From: Dehalococcoidales bacterium
Lineage (GTDB): Bacteria; Chloroflexota; Dehalococcoidia; Dehalococcoidales; RBG-16-60-22
Assembly: GCA_030639445.1 (NCBI GenBank)
Contig: DAOWCR010000005.1
Span: 1 to 17,556 of the forward strand
Reading direction: 5' to 3'
Length of the DNA: 17,556 nucleotides
Part shown: piece after piece, positions 1 through 6,438 of the stretch
Position numbering within the stretch: the first letter of the stretch is position 1
Layout: the number at the start of each line of letters is the position of its first letter
Notes under the pieces: model-generated
What the model was told of the DNA's origin: nothing
The model's input: the letters and a program-made list of their open reading frames with translations, nothing else
Databases searched by the model: none
Position numbers and translations under genes: made by a program

Positions 1-1200
1 ACAGGCGGCGTCACCGATGTCGCCGATGGTATTGGTCATGGCCCCGCTGCCGAACGTTGTGGCCAGACCGGCCACGGTGGGGGAATGGCAAAGACGGGCG
101 CAGTGGTCAATATTATGCGTACCCAGCACTGCCCGGCCGAGTTTCTGGAGGACGTAGTTCTCCTCGTTGGTGCACTTGGCCGAGGAGATAACGGCGACCT
201 CGTCCGGCGAATACTGCCCGAGTCTGGTGGCCGCCTCGTCCAGCGCTTTGTCCCAGGTGGTCTCGGCCAGTTTCCCATTTTGTCTCACCAGGGGGCTGGT
301 CAGGCGCTCCGGGTGGTGGATAAACTCGGCGACGCCAAAGCGCCCCTTGACACAGAGACGGCCGCCGTTAACCTCATTATCTCTATCGCCGCGGACGGTT
401 ATCACCCGCCCGTCTTTAATGCCCAGATACATCTGGCAGCCGACGCCGCAGTAAGGGCAGGTGGTCTTTACCTCGTGGGTGGGATGGCGGGTCTCTTTGG
501 GAGTCAGGGCGCCCACCGGGCAGCGGGCAACGCATTCGCCGCAGGACTGGCAAATCGATTCAAAGAGGGACGAACCAGCCACGGGAGTTACCTGCTCGCG
601 TTCTCCCTGGTGGGTGACCTCAATGGCGTCCACCCCGGTGACTTCATGACAGGTGCGGACGCATTTGCGGCAGAGAATGCAGTAATTATGGTCAATTGTG
701 AAGAATGGGTTGCTGTCATCAACCGGGCGTGACCTGGTTTTGGGGCGAACTTGCATCTCGGTGACACCCAGGTAGTCAGCCACCTTCTGTAAATCGCAGT
801 GTTCGTTCTTGGGGCAGAGCACACAGCGGTCCGTCACGGCGACATTGCGCAGGCAGATGTCGAAAGGTTGACAACGCTCCCGGCGGTCACAGACAAGGCA
901 TTCGCTGGGATGCTCGGCGAGGATGGGCTCAAGGGCGGCGCGGCAAGCCTCGTTAACGGCTGGGGTATCGGTGTGCACCACCATGCCATCGGCGGCGGGG
1001 GTGGTGCAGGCGGTAGGCAGCTCCGGCATTCCCTCAATCTCCACGAGGCAGAGGCGGCAATCTCCGGTTGGTGCCAGGTCAGGGTCGGCGCAGAGGGCGG
1101 GAATATAGATGCCGGCCACCTGGGCCGCTTCCAGTACCGTGGCTCCCCGGTTTATCCTGACCTCAACTCCGTTGATGGTCAGCTGGCTCTTATCATTCAC
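1..1200 (-). CDS. fdhA: Formate dehydrogenase catalytic subunit, Cys-type, NuoG-like N-terminus (3' end outside window)
   Basis: The first 400 codons are visible; the frame stays open to base 1. FDH reversibly converts CO2 to formate at a Mo/W-bis-pyranopterin centre, the first methyl-branch step. Visible cofactor motifs, in order: [2Fe-2S] C37, C48, C51, C65; a His-Cys cluster H97, C101, C104, C110; four extra cysteines C116, C126, C129, C135; two ferredoxin-type clusters C174/C177/C180/C184 and C217/C220/C223/C227; then the molybdopterin-domain cluster C248/C251/C255/C283, followed by K285. The active-site stretch ARLCHSPTVAG places C371 (codon TGC, bases 88-90) where many FDHs use selenocysteine, so this is a Cys enzyme. 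The GTG start at 1200 overlaps the upstream stop as GTGA, implying translational coupling; its own Shine-Dalgarno is weak. Related enzymes are about 900 aa, so over half is missing. Another molybdopterin oxidoreductase is possible but less likely given the RLCHSPTV motif. Confidence 0.93.
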   Translation of the reverse strand, partial: MNDKSQLTINGVEVRINRGATVLEAAQVAGIYIPALCADPDLAPTGDCRLCLVEIEGMPELPTACTTPAADGMVVHTDTPAVNEACRAALEPILAEHPSECLVCDRRERCQPFDICLRNVAVTDRCVLCPKNEHCDLQKVADYLGVTEMQVRPKTRSRPVDDSNPFFTIDHNYCILCRKCVRTCHEVTGVDAIEVTHQGEREQVTPVAGSSLFESICQSCGECVARCPVGALTPKETRHPTHEVKTTCPYCGVGCQMYLGIKDGRVITVRGDRDNEVNGGRLCVKGRFGVAEFIHHPERLTSPLVRQNGKLAETTWDKALDEAATRLGQYSPDEVAVISSAKCTNEENYVLQKLGRAVLGTHNIDHCARLCHSPTVAGLATTFGSGAMTNTIGDIGDAAC

Positions 1201-3416
1201 CTGGCAGCGACTTTCTCTCGTTTCCTGTGTTTATTCTTGCCCGGGGTCGGCGGCAGCGGCGGGGGAGTAATCAGGCACCTGACGGCGCACTGCAGGCAGC
1301 GCTGGCCCTCGGCGATGGCGGCTTTATCGTCCAGGCCGAGTTCCACTTCCGCAAAGTTGCCCGCCCGCTGCTTTACCGGCAGCGCCGGCATGACCGCCCT
1401 GGCCCGGTCAAAGAAGCCTTCCTCCTTGCCCACACAGAGGTCGAGCCGGCTCTCCGGGGCCAGTACTTCTTCAATGTCTCCGGTGCCGCCGAGGTACTGG
1501 TCTATGGCCGAGGCGGCTTTCCGGCCGGCGGCGATAGCCTCGATAACGGAAGCCGGGCCGCTCACGGCGTCACCGCCCGCCCAGACGCCTTTGGCGCTGG
1601 TGGCCAGCGTTTCCGCCCTGACCTGGATGGTATTGCCTCTACCCAGTTTCAGGTTGAACTCGGGGGGAATATCCGGCACCTGCCCGATGGCGGCGATGAT
1701 AGAATCAAACTCGGTGGTGAATTCACTGCCTTTAATCGGCACCGGCCGCCGGCGCCCGCTGGCGTCAGGTTCGCCGAGTTCCATCCGGTTACAGGTGAGT
1801 TTCAACTTTTTGCCTTCCCGGCTGATGCTGACCGGGGCGGCCAGGAAGAGTATCTCTATGTCTTCTTCCAGGGCGGCTTCCACCTCTTCCGCGCTGGCCG
1901 GCATCTCCGCCCGGGTGCGGCGGTAGACGATGGTGACCTGTTTGGCGCCGAGGCGGAGGGAGACCCGCGCCGCATCTATGGCGACATTGCCGCCGCCGAT
2001 AACGGCTACCTTTTCGCCGGTGTCAATCTTCTGGCCCAGATTTATCTCCCGCAGGAAAGTGGCGCCGTCAAAGACGCCGGGGCTGTCTTCCCCATCCACG
2101 CCCATCTTCATGCCGCGGTGCGCCCCGGGGGCGGCAAAGACGGCGTTAAAGCCCTCCTTGAAGAGAGCCTCAATGGACTCAACCCTGGTGTTCAGCTTGA
2201 TTTCAACTCCGGCCGATTTTATCTCGTCAATCTCGGCGTTTAGCTTCTCCGGGGGCAGGCGGTAATCAGGGATGCCCACCCGCATCATGCCGCCGGGTTG
2301 GGGGAGAGCTTCAAAGACGGTAACGGCGTGTCCCTGTTTGGCCAGGTAGTAGGCCGCGGTCAGCCCCGCCGGCCCGGCGCCGATGACGGCCACCTTTTTC
2401 CCGGTGGACGGCGATGACTTGCCCTGCTTCCGCCACTGACGGTCGTCACGTTCCGCCGCCGCCAGCTTGAGGAATTTTATGGAGATGGGGTCGTTCAGGC
2501 CGTCGCGGCGGCAGGCGGTCTCACAGGGATGGATGCAGACCCGCCCCAGGGCGCCGGGGAAGGGGACTTTTTCTCGGATTACGGCCAGCGCCTCGGCGAA
2601 CTTTCCCTCGCCGCAGAGTCGGACATAGCGGGGGACATCAATGTGGGCCGGGCAGGCATAGCTGCACGGGTTGGTCAGCTCTTCATGGTTGAGGTCCGGC
2701 TGCCATTTAGCCTCTTTATCGATTAACGCCCCGGTGGGGCAGACTTCCACGCAGGCGCAGCAGTATCTGCAGCCGGAGCTAACCAGTGATTTACCGTCGG
2801 ACGGCTCCGGCCAGCGCTGACCGTTATGGTCAACCATAGCGATGGCCTCAATGCCCCGTATCTCCTGGCACGTCTTGACGCAGCGGCTGCAGCCGATGCA
2901 CAGGTTATAGTCTCGCTCGTAGAGGGGGTTATCTCTATCTACCGGCAGATTCCGGTACTCGTAGGCGACTTCCTCTCCTTCCAGCCCGATATAGTCGACC
3001 ACTCGCTGTAGTTCGCACTGCCCGTTGGCGGGGCAGAGGACGCAGCGCTGGGTTACCGCCACGTTGCGCAGGCAGATGTCATAAGGTCCACAGCGCTCCC
3101 GGCGCTCGCAGGTGAGGCAGCCGCAGGGGTGATAGGCGAGGACTTTCTTCAGCGCCTCGCGCCGTGCCTCTTCCAGCCGGGAAGTGTCGGTGTGGACGAC
3201 CATGCCCGCGGTGGCCCGGGTGTTACAGGCCAGAGAGAGTTCTTCCGTCCCCACGATTTCCACCAAGCAGAGCCGGCAGGAGTCGTCCGGGGTCAGCATG
3301 GGGTGGTAGCACAGGGTGGGGATATAAACCCCCGCCTTTATCGCCGCCTCCAGCACCGTCATTCCCTCATTGGCGGCAACCCTTTGACCGTCAATGGTCA
3401 GGTTAATCGTTTCCAT
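1197..3416 (-). CDS. NuoG-like/GltD-like fused iron-sulfur flavoprotein, probable electron partner of formate dehydrogenase
   Basis: This 739-aa protein is a fusion. The N-terminal part (about 1-235) matches the neighbouring FDH N-terminus: [2Fe-2S] C36, C47, C50, C64; His-Cys cluster H96, C100, C103, C109; four extra cysteines C115, C125, C128, C134; and ferredoxin clusters C173/C176/C179/C183 and C216/C219/C222/C226. From about 245 it becomes a GltD/NfnB-type oxidoreductase: Cys-rich leader (C251, C255, C268, C294, C298, C302), FAD-binding GAGPAGL (346-352), NAD(P)-binding GGGNVAID (474-481) and a second flavin contact GGDAVSG (614-620). A C-terminal CxxCxxxC (707-714) precedes a proline/lysine-rich tail. 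The ATG has a GAGGTG Shine-Dalgarno 5 nt upstream. The stop overlaps the fdhA start by 4 bp, so the two products are probably made together. Inference: it passes electrons between NAD(P)H, perhaps ferredoxin, and FDH. It is not glutamate synthase itself; no large subunit is present. Confidence 0.88.
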   Translation of the reverse strand: METINLTIDGQRVAANEGMTVLEAAIKAGVYIPTLCYHPMLTPDDSCRLCLVEIVGTEELSLACNTRATAGMVVHTDTSRLEEARREALKKVLAYHPCGCLTCERRERCGPYDICLRNVAVTQRCVLCPANGQCELQRVVDYIGLEGEEVAYEYRNLPVDRDNPLYERDYNLCIGCSRCVKTCQEIRGIEAIAMVDHNGQRWPEPSDGKSLVSSGCRYCCACVEVCPTGALIDKEAKWQPDLNHEELTNPCSYACPAHIDVPRYVRLCGEGKFAEALAVIREKVPFPGALGRVCIHPCETACRRDGLNDPISIKFLKLAAAERDDRQWRKQGKSSPSTGKKVAVIGAGPAGLTAAYYLAKQGHAVTVFEALPQPGGMMRVGIPDYRLPPEKLNAEIDEIKSAGVEIKLNTRVESIEALFKEGFNAVFAAPGAHRGMKMGVDGEDSPGVFDGATFLREINLGQKIDTGEKVAVIGGGNVAIDAARVSLRLGAKQVTIVYRRTRAEMPASAEEVEAALEEDIEILFLAAPVSISREGKKLKLTCNRMELGEPDASGRRRPVPIKGSEFTTEFDSIIAAIGQVPDIPPEFNLKLGRGNTIQVRAETLATSAKGVWAGGDAVSGPASVIEAIAAGRKAASAIDQYLGGTGDIEEVLAPESRLDLCVGKEEGFFDRARAVMPALPVKQRAGNFAEVELGLDDKAAIAEGQRCLQCAVRCLITPPPLPPTPGKNKHRKREKVAAR

Positions 3417-3503
3417 TCCGCACCTCGTTACTTCTTATCTCTTATCTTTAATTTAACCAGGCTGGGGTTAAGCCCCGGCGTCAGGTATGACTGCCATCGG
3501 GGG
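3417..3503 (-). other. Largest intergenic gap, with hairpin and short tandem repeat
   Basis: This 87-bp spacer between the DUF3786 gene and the flavoprotein gene is the only sizeable non-coding gap. It holds an inverted repeat with 7-nt arms (3461-3467 and 3473-3479) around a 5-nt loop. On the transcribed (minus) strand one position is a C/A mismatch; on the plus strand it is a G/T wobble. No T-run follows directly, so it is not a convincing intrinsic terminator. Next to it is an AT-rich stretch with a 7-bp unit, TCTTATC, repeated in tandem (3433-3446). It may mark a processing, attenuation or internal-promoter site between the acs and fdh halves. I could not identify clear -35/-10 boxes. Confidence 0.35.
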
Positions 3504-4166
3504 TTACTGAACCACCTCTGCCTGGTACCGCTTGATTAACTTCCGGACGATAGTTTCCGAAATGACAATGATATCCTCGACGGGTAAATAATCGGGAATG
3601 GTGCTATCAAAGAGTATATTTCCTTCGGCGGCAAATTCGGCATCCCCTCTCCACAGGACCAGAGTTACCGGCACCCGGGGGAAGGCATTGACGGTTACCG
3701 CGGCATCACCGTAATCGGCTTTCTGTCCGGCCAGGGCTTCCGCCATAGCCAGTAACCGGTGGGGTTCACCGCCGAAGCAGTCGGCCAGGGGCTTTATTGA
3801 CCGGTGATAGAAGGTGGGAAAGTAATTAGTCCCTTCCGGCAGTTCTTTGTAGGCGATTAATTTCCCGGAGAGGGGCGTACCCCTGGCCACGGTCAGGTAA
3901 TGGAGGATGAGAATCTTATCCCGGAGCGGGACTTCCTCTTCTTTATTATCCATCATTGATATTTCGGCATCGGGGAGGGTGACCAGATAGGGCCGGTTCA
4001 AGTAGTCAAGGGTGATAGCTCTCCGGGAATCAAGGTATCGGGCATCACACTGGCGGCACTGCTGTTCGATATCATCCATACCGGCCAGCTGTTCGGCGGC
4101 CAGCCGGTAGGCGAGCTCATAACCGTGGCCCGGTTTATCAGGCGATGTCAAAGGTTTTCTTTCCAT
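3504..4166 (-). CDS. DUF3786 family protein
   Basis: A 220-aa protein with the features I associate with the DUF3786 family: a CxxC pair (C37, C40) near the N-terminus, a PLRDKILILHYL helix (80-91), FPTFYHRSIKPL (116-127) and a C-terminal block with PRVPVTLVLWRGDAEF (163-178) followed by DSTIPDYLPVEDI. It has no signal peptide or membrane segment and is probably cytoplasmic. The function is not established; the family is found mainly in strict anaerobes, often near corrinoid and C1 genes. It lies 23 bp downstream of acsE, before the FDH flavoprotein gene, which suggests an accessory role in corrinoid or metal-cluster chemistry, but that is inference. The ATG at 4166 has only a weak purine-rich Shine-Dalgarno, unlike its neighbours. 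The family name rests on remembered motifs and needs a profile search. Confidence 0.82.
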   Translation of the reverse strand: MERKPLTSPDKPGHGYELAYRLAAEQLAGMDDIEQQCRQCDARYLDSRRAITLDYLNRPYLVTLPDAEISMMDNKEEEVPLRDKILILHYLTVARGTPLSGKLIAYKELPEGTNYFPTFYHRSIKPLADCFGGEPHRLLAMAEALAGQKADYGDAAVTVNAFPRVPVTLVLWRGDAEFAAEGNILFDSTIPDYLPVEDIIVISETIVRKLIKRYQAEVVQ

Positions 4167-4189
4167 GCGTTTTATCTTTGGACCGGGGG

Positions 4190-5068
4190 CTAGATTTCCA
4201 GCCAGGAGTGAGAGTAGAGCGATTCGCCGGTCAGCACCCGGACCGTTTTGGCGTACTTGACTTCTTCCTCGGATAGAGAGGCCAGGTCAGGCTTCTCGCC
4301 GTCCATCATCCGGTGCACTAACCTAACGATTTCCGGTTTCTGGCCCCTGACCAGCGCCATCAGGTCATTGTCAAAGGCGTCAACTATGGCCGAGTGTAAC
4401 CCGTACTTCAGCATCATCACCAGGTAGGTCCGGTTAAGCCACGGCCTGAGGTGAGCGGGTGTGCCGTTGGAGATGTTGGACAGGCCGACCACGGACTTGC
4501 AGGCCGGGGCGATGTCCGCCAGCATGGCCATAAACTCAATGAGGGCTTTCACCTGGTTTATTTCTACCGATACCGGGCTGACGATGGGGTCAATCCAGAT
4601 ATTCTCGTTGGGGATGCCCATCTCGTTGGCCTGGTAGACAAAGTTAACGGCATGCATCGCCCTCTCGTTGGCGTCGCGCGGCATTCCCTCGGCGCCCCAG
4701 AGAAGGGCAATCAGGTCGGCGTTATACTGCTTGGCCAGCGGCAACCCCTGCCCCAGGCGGTCCGGCTGTAAGGAGATGGAGTTGATTAACGGCTTGCTTT
4801 TAGCGACTTTCAGGCCGGCTTCCATGGCCACCGGATTGGTGGTATCCAGGGATAACGGCTTATCCGTCACCTCCTGCACCGTGTTAACCACCCAGGTCAT
4901 CAGCTCGTCACCGGCTTTTCGGGCCGGGCCGATATTGAGGTCAAGGTAGTCTACCCCGGCCTCGGCTTCCGCCCTGGCCAGTTCCTGGACGGGCCTGGGG
5001 TTTCTCTCCTTGAATGCCGGGCCGATGGTCAGCGACATGATATTAATGTTTTCGCCGATAAGGATCAT
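4190..5068 (-). CDS. acsE: Methyltetrahydrofolate:corrinoid/iron-sulfur protein methyltransferase
   Basis: Transfers the methyl group of 5-methyl-THF to the cobalt of the AcsCD corrinoid iron-sulfur protein, linking the two branches of the pathway. The whole 292-aa chain reads as a pterin-binding TIM barrel beginning GENINIMS. Residues matching the pterin-site positions known from Moorella AcsE are present: D75 (in LSLDTTN), N96 (in LINSISL), D160 (in IWIDP) and N198 (in GLSNIS). The protein is about 30 residues longer than the Moorella enzyme (about 262 aa); the extra residues form an acidic C-terminal tail (about 258-292). The ATG has a strong AGGAGGGA Shine-Dalgarno 5 nt upstream that overlaps the acsC stop, so expression is coupled to acsC. 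The acsC-acsE adjacency fits a direct donor-acceptor pair. Confidence 0.96.
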   Translation of the reverse strand: MILIGENINIMSLTIGPAFKERNPRPVQELARAEAEAGVDYLDLNIGPARKAGDELMTWVVNTVQEVTDKPLSLDTTNPVAMEAGLKVAKSKPLINSISLQPDRLGQGLPLAKQYNADLIALLWGAEGMPRDANERAMHAVNFVYQANEMGIPNENIWIDPIVSPVSVEINQVKALIEFMAMLADIAPACKSVVGLSNISNGTPAHLRPWLNRTYLVMMLKYGLHSAIVDAFDNDLMALVRGQKPEIVRLVHRMMDGEKPDLASLSEEEVKYAKTVRVLTGESLYSHSWLEI

Positions 5069-5078
5069 TGTCTCCCTC

Positions 5079-6422
5079 CTACGATTGCCATGTTTTCAGA
5101 TAGGCCGGGATGTGGGCGCCTTCCCTCGGCCCGACCAGGATTTCCCAGCCGGGTAGCTCTTCTTCCAGGCCGCCGCTCTCCGCGGCGAGATACCCCGGAA
5201 TTACCAGTTTCTGGTGTTTTACTTTGTCCATTATGCCGCACTTCTTGACGAAGGGGGCGATAATATCGGCGCTGAACTTTCCGGCGGCCCAGGAGGTCAT
5301 GACGGAAAGCCCCTCCGTATCCTTGACCAGGAGCCAGCTGGGGACCTTGCTGTTCTCTATTTCCCCGGAGACGATGAAGTAGGTGAGGGAAAAATTGGAA
5401 GTAATCAGCACCGGAGAATTTTCGGTAGGATTGTTAATCTCGTAAATTCCTTCCGTGGTGGCCAGCGGCCGCTGGGGGTCGGTAAAGATGTTCATCCTTT
5501 CCACGAGCAGCGGGAACAGGCTTTCCCCCCGGAAATCGGACAGGACGATAATGCCGGCGTACTTGGCGATAAACATGGAAGCAATGACGGCTTCTTTCAT
5601 CGGGTCGTCGGTCATCTCGGCGGGGAAGGTGATGGTGGGGAAGCCCAGGGGGCGGAACTTCTTATTCAGGGCGGCGCTCCGGATGATTACCTGGTCTTCC
5701 AGCGCCTGGCGGACCGTCCTGGCCCCGGAGTCAAGGACGATATTCCTGATTCCGGCAGCCGTTAATTTTTCGGTCAGCCGGGCCAGCCCTTCCGGGCCGG
5801 AGGCTTTCACCGCTACCGGGCACGAATTTTCTTTGGCCAGACCGGCGACGCGGTCGATATTACCTTCGGTGGCGGCGTAGAGCAGCGGTTTCTGGTCGGC
5901 ACAGGCTTTCAAGCCGGCGGCCAGGATATCCGGGTGGTCGCTCATCAGGATAAGGGGACAGCCGCTGCCCTTGGCCTGGTTCACCAGGGCTTCAAATTTC
6001 CGGGCATCTCCGGAATCGGCCTTCAGGGCGACCAGGTCCGGCTTGAGGGTAAGCCCGACCCTCTCGTATTGCAGCTGGCGGCACTTGTCCAGTCGGGCTT
6101 TGACTTCGGCCTCGGCCATGGTATCGCTGATGAGTATGGCCAGAGCCGGCGGGTTTTCAAACCTTTTCTCGTGGCGGAACATCACCGTCTCGCCACCGAC
6201 CCTGGGCGCTGCCGCCCCCGCCCCGATAGTTACCGGCAGAATGGGCGGGGCCGAGGCCTCCTCCAGGTTGGCTTTGGCCTCCTCGGTGACATGGGGGCAG
6301 GCGCTCAGCTCCGCCTTGCCCGAGGCCAGTTTCATGGCGAAGGCCAGGCAGGTGGGCACGCCGCATTCGCCGCAGTTCGTCTTGGGCAGCAGCTTGAATA
6401 TCTCTATTCCGGTAAGTGGCAT
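5079..6422 (-). CDS. acsC: Corrinoid iron-sulfur protein large (gamma) subunit
   Basis: Large subunit of the CFeSP, which carries the methyl group on cobalamin from AcsE to AcsB. The N-terminal domain has the expected [4Fe-4S] motif with C17, C20, C25 and C42 (NCGECGVPTC followed by ACPH). This is the low-potential cluster thought to help reactivate cob(II)alamin. A TIM-barrel-like middle follows, and the C-terminus (about 320-447) corresponds to the cobalamin-binding domain, with LVIPGYLAAESGGLEEELPG and a GPREGAHIP segment. At 447 aa it has the usual family length. The ATG at 6422 has an AAAGGAG Shine-Dalgarno 8 nt upstream. It lies 16 bp after acsB and 10 bp before acsE. Its partner subunit gene acsD is separated from it by acsA and acsB. 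The archaeal homologue is CdhE. Confidence 0.96.
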   Translation of the reverse strand: MPLTGIEIFKLLPKTNCGECGVPTCLAFAMKLASGKAELSACPHVTEEAKANLEEASAPPILPVTIGAGAAAPRVGGETVMFRHEKRFENPPALAILISDTMAEAEVKARLDKCRQLQYERVGLTLKPDLVALKADSGDARKFEALVNQAKGSGCPLILMSDHPDILAAGLKACADQKPLLYAATEGNIDRVAGLAKENSCPVAVKASGPEGLARLTEKLTAAGIRNIVLDSGARTVRQALEDQVIIRSAALNKKFRPLGFPTITFPAEMTDDPMKEAVIASMFIAKYAGIIVLSDFRGESLFPLLVERMNIFTDPQRPLATTEGIYEINNPTENSPVLITSNFSLTYFIVSGEIENSKVPSWLLVKDTEGLSVMTSWAAGKFSADIIAPFVKKCGIMDKVKHQKLVIPGYLAAESGGLEEELPGWEILVGPREGAHIPAYLKTWQS

Positions 6423-6438
6423 TGGCCGGACTCCTTTC

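Noticed and set aside
88..90. Selenocysteine codon in fdhA
   Set aside because: The codon is TGC (Cys), not TGA, so no recoding is needed.
85..732. Plus-strand ORF of 215 codons
   Set aside because: It lies entirely antisense to fdhA, whose minus frame carries every expected cofactor motif. Long antisense frames are common in GC-rich coding DNA.
1227..2243. Plus-strand ORF of 338 codons
   Set aside because: It is antisense to the 739-aa flavoprotein gene, has no recognisable domain, and has composition typical of a shadow frame.
1197..3416. Annotation as glutamate synthase small subunit (gltD)
   Set aside because: The C-terminal half has the GltD fold, but the NuoG-like N-terminus, the FDH overlap and the lack of a large subunit argue against glutamate synthesis.
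3461..3479. Possible intrinsic terminator
   Set aside because: The arms contain a mismatch on the transcribed strand and no T-run follows, so it is reported only as a hairpin of unknown role.
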